Shown: positions 61,462-64,000 of the stretch, piece after piece | Layout of the letters: every line of letters begins with the position of its first letter | How positions within the stretch are numbered: position 1 is the first letter of the stretch | Source: CALBPI01 sp038531945 | Lineage (GTDB): Bacteria > Pseudomonadota > Gammaproteobacteria > Steroidobacterales > Woeseiaceae | Length of the DNA: 64,000 bases | NCBI GenBank assembly: GCA_038531945.1 | Contig: JBCBBH010000005.1 | Coordinates: 62,001-126,000 of the forward strand | Reading direction: 5' to 3' | Notes under the pieces: model-generated | The model's input: only the letters and a program-made list of their open reading frames with translations | Told to the model about the DNA's origin: nothing | Database searches by the model: none | Made by a program: the position numbers and the translations under genes

Positions 61462-61880
61462 CAGAAGCCGTGGCGATAGAAAATGATTTTCAGACTGCTG
61501 CTCAGCAACTCGGAAGCGAGTAGAGACAGCAACAGGCCATGCGCGACGAGCACCGTGTTGATTCCAAACACCATGGCCGTGATGGCGGCGAGTACGCCGA
61601 CAGCGACAACCCACGAAGACAAGTACTCGGAACGCCAAGCGATCACGTTGTCTCGCTCATCGCGATCATCATTTCGAGTCATCGCGACGGCGGCGATATG
61701 CCCAAAGACCATGACAATAACGAGCAGGATGACGCTGACGGCAAATACTGGAACGTACGCTCGAATGTCGTGTACACCGGCAGTGTGCATTTGTAACGCA
61801 ACAAAAAAGTACCCACCCAGCACGACGATCAGTGCGATCAACTGTATCCAGGCAGATTTTTCTTCGAAACCGGTATCCAC
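61461..61880 (-). CDS. Membrane protein paired with XRE regulator
   Basis: 139 residues from a GTG at 61880, with a 'ggag' site 8 bases before it. Four membrane helices ('WIQLIALIVVLGGYFFVALQ', 'YVPVFAVSVILLVIVMVFGH', 'WVVAVGVLAAITAMVFGIN', 'LLLSLLASELLSSSLKII') are separated by an acidic loop. Such small DUF2178-like membrane proteins are regularly linked with short XRE regulators. It is the first gene of a two-gene unit whose promoter is recognisable at 61912-61940. Confidence 0.75.
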   Translation of the reverse strand: MDTGFEEKSAWIQLIALIVVLGGYFFVALQMHTAGVHDIRAYVPVFAVSVILLVIVMVFGHIAAVAMTRNDDRDERDNVIAWRSEYLSSWVVAVGVLAAITAMVFGINTVLVAHGLLLSLLASELLSSSLKIIFYRHGF

Positions 61881-61911
61881 TCGGCATCTCCACTAGCCTA
61901 ATTGAATGTAA

Positions 61912-61960
61912 AGAATATTTGACACGCATCGTGATGTCAAAAAATTTTTACATCGATGTA
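61912..61960 (-). promoter_or_regulatory. Near-consensus promoter and palindromic operator
   Basis: On the minus strand, TTGACA (61940-61935), a 17-base spacer and TATTCT (61917-61912) form a strong sigma-70-type promoter for the membrane-protein/XRE operon. The same bases hold an inverted repeat TTTGACA-N10-TGTCAAA (61918-61941). Eight bases further is a perfect 12-bp palindrome TACATCGATGTA (61949-61960), a likely operator. It could also serve the flavoprotein gene at 62054 on the other strand. Confidence 0.75.
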
Positions 61961-62053
61961 ATGATGAGTCTGGAAGTGACGGGTGATGTAATCTCGGTAC
62001 ACCAAGGCAGCCGCGATCTGCAGCGTGTCCGACATTAGTAGGATGAGTTTTTT

Positions 62054-62656
62054 ATGAAGACGATCGGCAGCGTTGAGGAATTGACTGAGCTTTATCCTGC
62101 GGCCGCGGCGAGATCACTGACTAAAGTGACTCCTCACATCAGCCCGCTCTACCGTCGATGGATCGAAGCTTCGCGCTTCGTTGTTCTAGCGACGGTCGGA
62201 CCAGAAGGCTGCGATGCCAGCCCTCGTGGTGATACAGAAAATCTCGTCAAGCTACCCGACTCGAGAACGATTTGGCTCCCGGATTGGCGTGGCAATAACC
62301 GACTCGACTCACTGACGAATATTGTGAGAGATCCACGAGTCAGTTTGATGTTCATGGTGCATGGCTCGAATAATGTTGTCCGAGTTATCGGCGATGCTGT
62401 CCTGACCGCTGACCCAGAGGTGACTCGTGAGTTTCGTCATTCCGATAAGTTACCGCGAACCGTCGTCGTTGTGAGCGTAAAGGAAGTGTATTTCCAATGC
62501 GCGAAGGCTCTCATGCGCAGTGATTTATGGAATTCGTCGTCGGCTGCTGCTGGTCTTCCAACCGCTGGCGATTTCTTGCGAGAGCAGGAAGCGGGATTCG
62601 ATGCGGAGTCTTATGATGCCGGATACGACGAGTACGCTCGTGAGCGCATGTGGTGA
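62054..62656 (+). CDS. Pyridoxamine 5'-phosphate oxidase-family flavin-binding protein (PPOX class)
   Basis: 200 residues. 'FVVLATVGPEGCDASPRGD' followed by 'TIWLPDWRGNNRLDSLTNIVRDPRVSLMFMV' is the split-barrel FMN-binding signature, close to the MSMEG_1061-type group of oxidoreductases. The C-terminal 'FQCAKALMRSDLWN' segment, near 150-165, is typical of that group. It likely binds FMN or F420 and reduces a small molecule; it is not PdxH itself. It is divergent from the XRE unit and overlaps the region of the next gene only through a longer alternative start. Confidence 0.87.
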   Translation: MKTIGSVEELTELYPAAAARSLTKVTPHISPLYRRWIEASRFVVLATVGPEGCDASPRGDTENLVKLPDSRTIWLPDWRGNNRLDSLTNIVRDPRVSLMFMVHGSNNVVRVIGDAVLTADPEVTREFRHSDKLPRTVVVVSVKEVYFQCAKALMRSDLWNSSSAAAGLPTAGDFLREQEAGFDAESYDAGYDEYARERMW

Positions 62657-62700
62657 CAAGGCTTAGTGCAGAAGGCGCGGGAACGCTAAATTGCTTCCGT

Positions 62701-63426
62701 ATGACCTTTCTATGGGTCTTCATTTGGGTCGGACAGTGCGTGTCGGCGGCTACTGAAGTGCCCGTCAAGATTCAGGTCCATGGCTCGGTGGCACCGGAGG
62801 ACATTACTTTGATTGAGAATCGACTGCAGTTCTCGCTTCCGACGGTCATCGAATCAATGCTGCGTTCGCAGTCAGTGCAGCCAATTACGTTACAGCTATG
62901 GCACGACGAATCGCAGTTCATGGACGCGATGGAGGAGGCGCTTGGGCAACGTGCGCCGGGATCGCGGGGGTACATAACTGGTCCCACGGATGTTCGTATG
63001 CTGGTGACAACTCAAGGCGATATTGCCCTTGAGGCTCTCCATGAAACGGTCCATGCGTTGTCGTTGCAACTGAATCCGAGCTTTGGGAACAACCCGCGTT
63101 GGTTGTGGGAGAGTGTTGCTCAGTATTATGCCGATGCGTTTGTGCACCCTGTCGACTCCGGCATTGTGACTCATACAGAGTGTGTCACGCCTGACGAATT
63201 GGATGAGCCATTCAATCGGGGTGGTTCTGTATACGATGCAGGTTTTCTGATCGGTGAGTTTATTGTTGCGGAGTGGGACGAGTCCGCGTTGACCGATCTG
63301 ATCAAGAACAACGGCGAGGTGTACCGCACGTTCGATCTCTCACCCGCGCTGTTCGAGCAGCAATGGTGCGAATTTGTTCGACGCAAGTACCTCCCCAACA
63401 GCGACTCAAGGCGTATCGACGAGTAG
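62701..63426 (+). CDS. Secreted protein with HExxH zinc-peptidase motif
   Basis: 241 residues from the ATG at 62701, which opens a signal peptide ('MTFLWVFIWVGQCVSAA'). The domain contains 'ALHETVHALSLQL' with HETVH (HExxH), then 'WLWESVAQYYAD' with a glutamate as probable third ligand, as in gluzincins of the peptidase MA type. It is probably a periplasmic or exported zinc peptidase. An upstream GTG at 62650 overlaps the flavoprotein stop but would hide the signal peptide. Confidence 0.75.
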   Translation: MTFLWVFIWVGQCVSAATEVPVKIQVHGSVAPEDITLIENRLQFSLPTVIESMLRSQSVQPITLQLWHDESQFMDAMEEALGQRAPGSRGYITGPTDVRMLVTTQGDIALEALHETVHALSLQLNPSFGNNPRWLWESVAQYYADAFVHPVDSGIVTHTECVTPDELDEPFNRGGSVYDAGFLIGEFIVAEWDESALTDLIKNNGEVYRTFDLSPALFEQQWCEFVRRKYLPNSDSRRIDE

Positions 63427-63522
63427 CTGCCACACCACACTACGCGCACGCAAGATGTGTTACGTGCGGAGTTTGAAAACCACGTGTCATAATCATCCAG
63501 GCAGTGGGACGGAGCTTGCACG

Positions 63523-64000
63523 ATGCATCGATCGTTAGTTTTATTTCTATGTGTTCTGATCTGCTCTTGCGGCACTGGAAATCCGTATGTCACCGCGAGC
63601 GGTGAACCCAAGCCCTGCGCAGGGGGCCGGGGAGAGTGGGTACAGGCGGAAGAGGTCGTGCCAAAAGAGATCCTTGAGATTCGTTCCACCGTGCAGTACG
63701 TCTGCAACCCACGGGTTGCAGATGCAGGAACCGCCTGCGAGGACGGCAGCGAATGCCGTGGCGATTGCATTGCATCGACTGATGCCTTGCCAGGACAAGA
63801 GACGATCGGCGCGTGTGCCGCCTATGCATTGCGCACGCTTGGCTCAATGACGTTGACGAACGGCAAGGCCGTCTATCCGCTCAAACTCGATTTCCTCGAG
63901 AACCGACAGGTGGCGCTGCGCCTGGAATACGAGCTCGCAAAGGCACGCTGGGATGCGTTGGAGATCGATACTTATCGAATTGAGGTCGAGCAAAGCTGTT
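63523..64000 (+). CDS. Cysteine-rich lipoprotein (3' end beyond the window)
   Basis: The frame opens at the ATG at 63523 after 'gggacggagc' and stays open to the window end (159 codons visible). The start is 'MHRSLVLFLCVLICSCGTG', a lipoprotein signal with lipobox ICSC. The mature part is rich in cysteines ('KPCAGG', 'YVCN', 'TACEDGSECRGDC', 'ACAAY'), suggesting a disulfide-stabilised periplasmic or surface domain. The family is not recognised, and the C-terminus is unseen. Confidence 0.75.
   Translation, partial: MHRSLVLFLCVLICSCGTGNPYVTASGEPKPCAGGRGEWVQAEEVVPKEILEIRSTVQYVCNPRVADAGTACEDGSECRGDCIASTDALPGQETIGACAAYALRTLGSMTLTNGKAVYPLKLDFLENRQVALRLEYELAKARWDALEIDTYRIEVEQSC

Noticed and set aside
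1..64000. tRNA, rRNA, CRISPR array, insertion sequence or prophage
   Set aside because: I found no conserved rRNA segments, no tRNA cloverleaf with CCA end, no regular direct repeats with spacers, and no transposase, integrase or phage structural motifs.

Overview
The window is a 64 kb piece of chromosome from a Gram-negative bacterium, most likely a free-living, probably aquatic gammaproteobacterium. The evidence is two TonB-dependent outer-membrane receptors, many signal peptides and lipoprotein boxes, a Fur-box-like site, gene families common in that class (DUF4105, DUF3015, DUF2059, DUF418, DUF2306) and moderately high GC with GTG and TTG starts. The genus cannot be told from the sequence. 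I saw no rRNA, tRNA, CRISPR array, transposase or prophage, so this looks like ordinary chromosome that is rich in uncharacterised envelope proteins.

Layout. 1-4.1 kb: the end of a MATE efflux pump, a DUF4279 protein, a DUF4199 membrane protein next to a membrane-anchored LuxR regulator, and an NAD(P)-dependent quinone-oxidoreductase-type enzyme. 4.1-7.7 kb: a 989-residue TonB-dependent receptor with a long AT-rich upstream region. 7.7-15.4 kb: single genes, including a stand-alone GyrB-like ATPase module without a TOPRIM part, DUF2306 and DUF418 membrane proteins, an HSL-type esterase and a DUF2059 protein. 15.4-24.6 kb: secreted and periplasmic proteins (a two-DTG aspartyl protease with a PDZ domain, a DUF3015-DUF4105 pair with a terminator inside the second gene's signal-peptide codons, an HExxH lipoprotein, a GSGSI-repeat protein) together with two decayed genes, a MOSC remnant and an AraC regulator cut by an in-frame TAG. 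24.7-36.7 kb: mostly small unknown or membrane proteins, with a macro-domain protein, a 2OG-Fe(II) oxygenase, a SUKH-like protein, a PDZ protein and a sugar-dehydrogenase-like propeller. 36.9-40.6 kb: a secreted pullulanase with three tandem N-terminal domains and a strong terminator. 42.4-44.6 kb: katG. 44.6-48.1 kb: a TPR gene split by an in-frame TAG, a methyltransferase and a DCC thioredoxin-like protein.

The most coherent and interesting unit is 48.2-54.8 kb. A Fur-box-like site precedes a collagen-like/delta-60 lipoprotein, an imelysin-family lipoprotein, a full-length vitamin K-dependent gamma-carboxylase homologue that keeps the two residues known to matter for catalysis, and a FecA-like TonB-dependent receptor. 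The last three genes overlap by 1-4 bases and are surely co-translated. I infer an iron-responsive metal-acquisition system in which a carboxylase-like membrane enzyme works beside the receptor and the periplasmic imelysin.

56.5-64 kb: a pnuC-nadR NAD-salvage pair, a LytS/LytTR two-component system, an NHL-type propeller lipoprotein, an XRE regulator with a membrane partner behind a near-consensus promoter, a flavin-binding PPOX-class protein, an HExxH secreted protein and a cysteine-rich lipoprotein cut off by the window edge. Function assignments come from reading motifs and family resemblance by eye; no database search was run.
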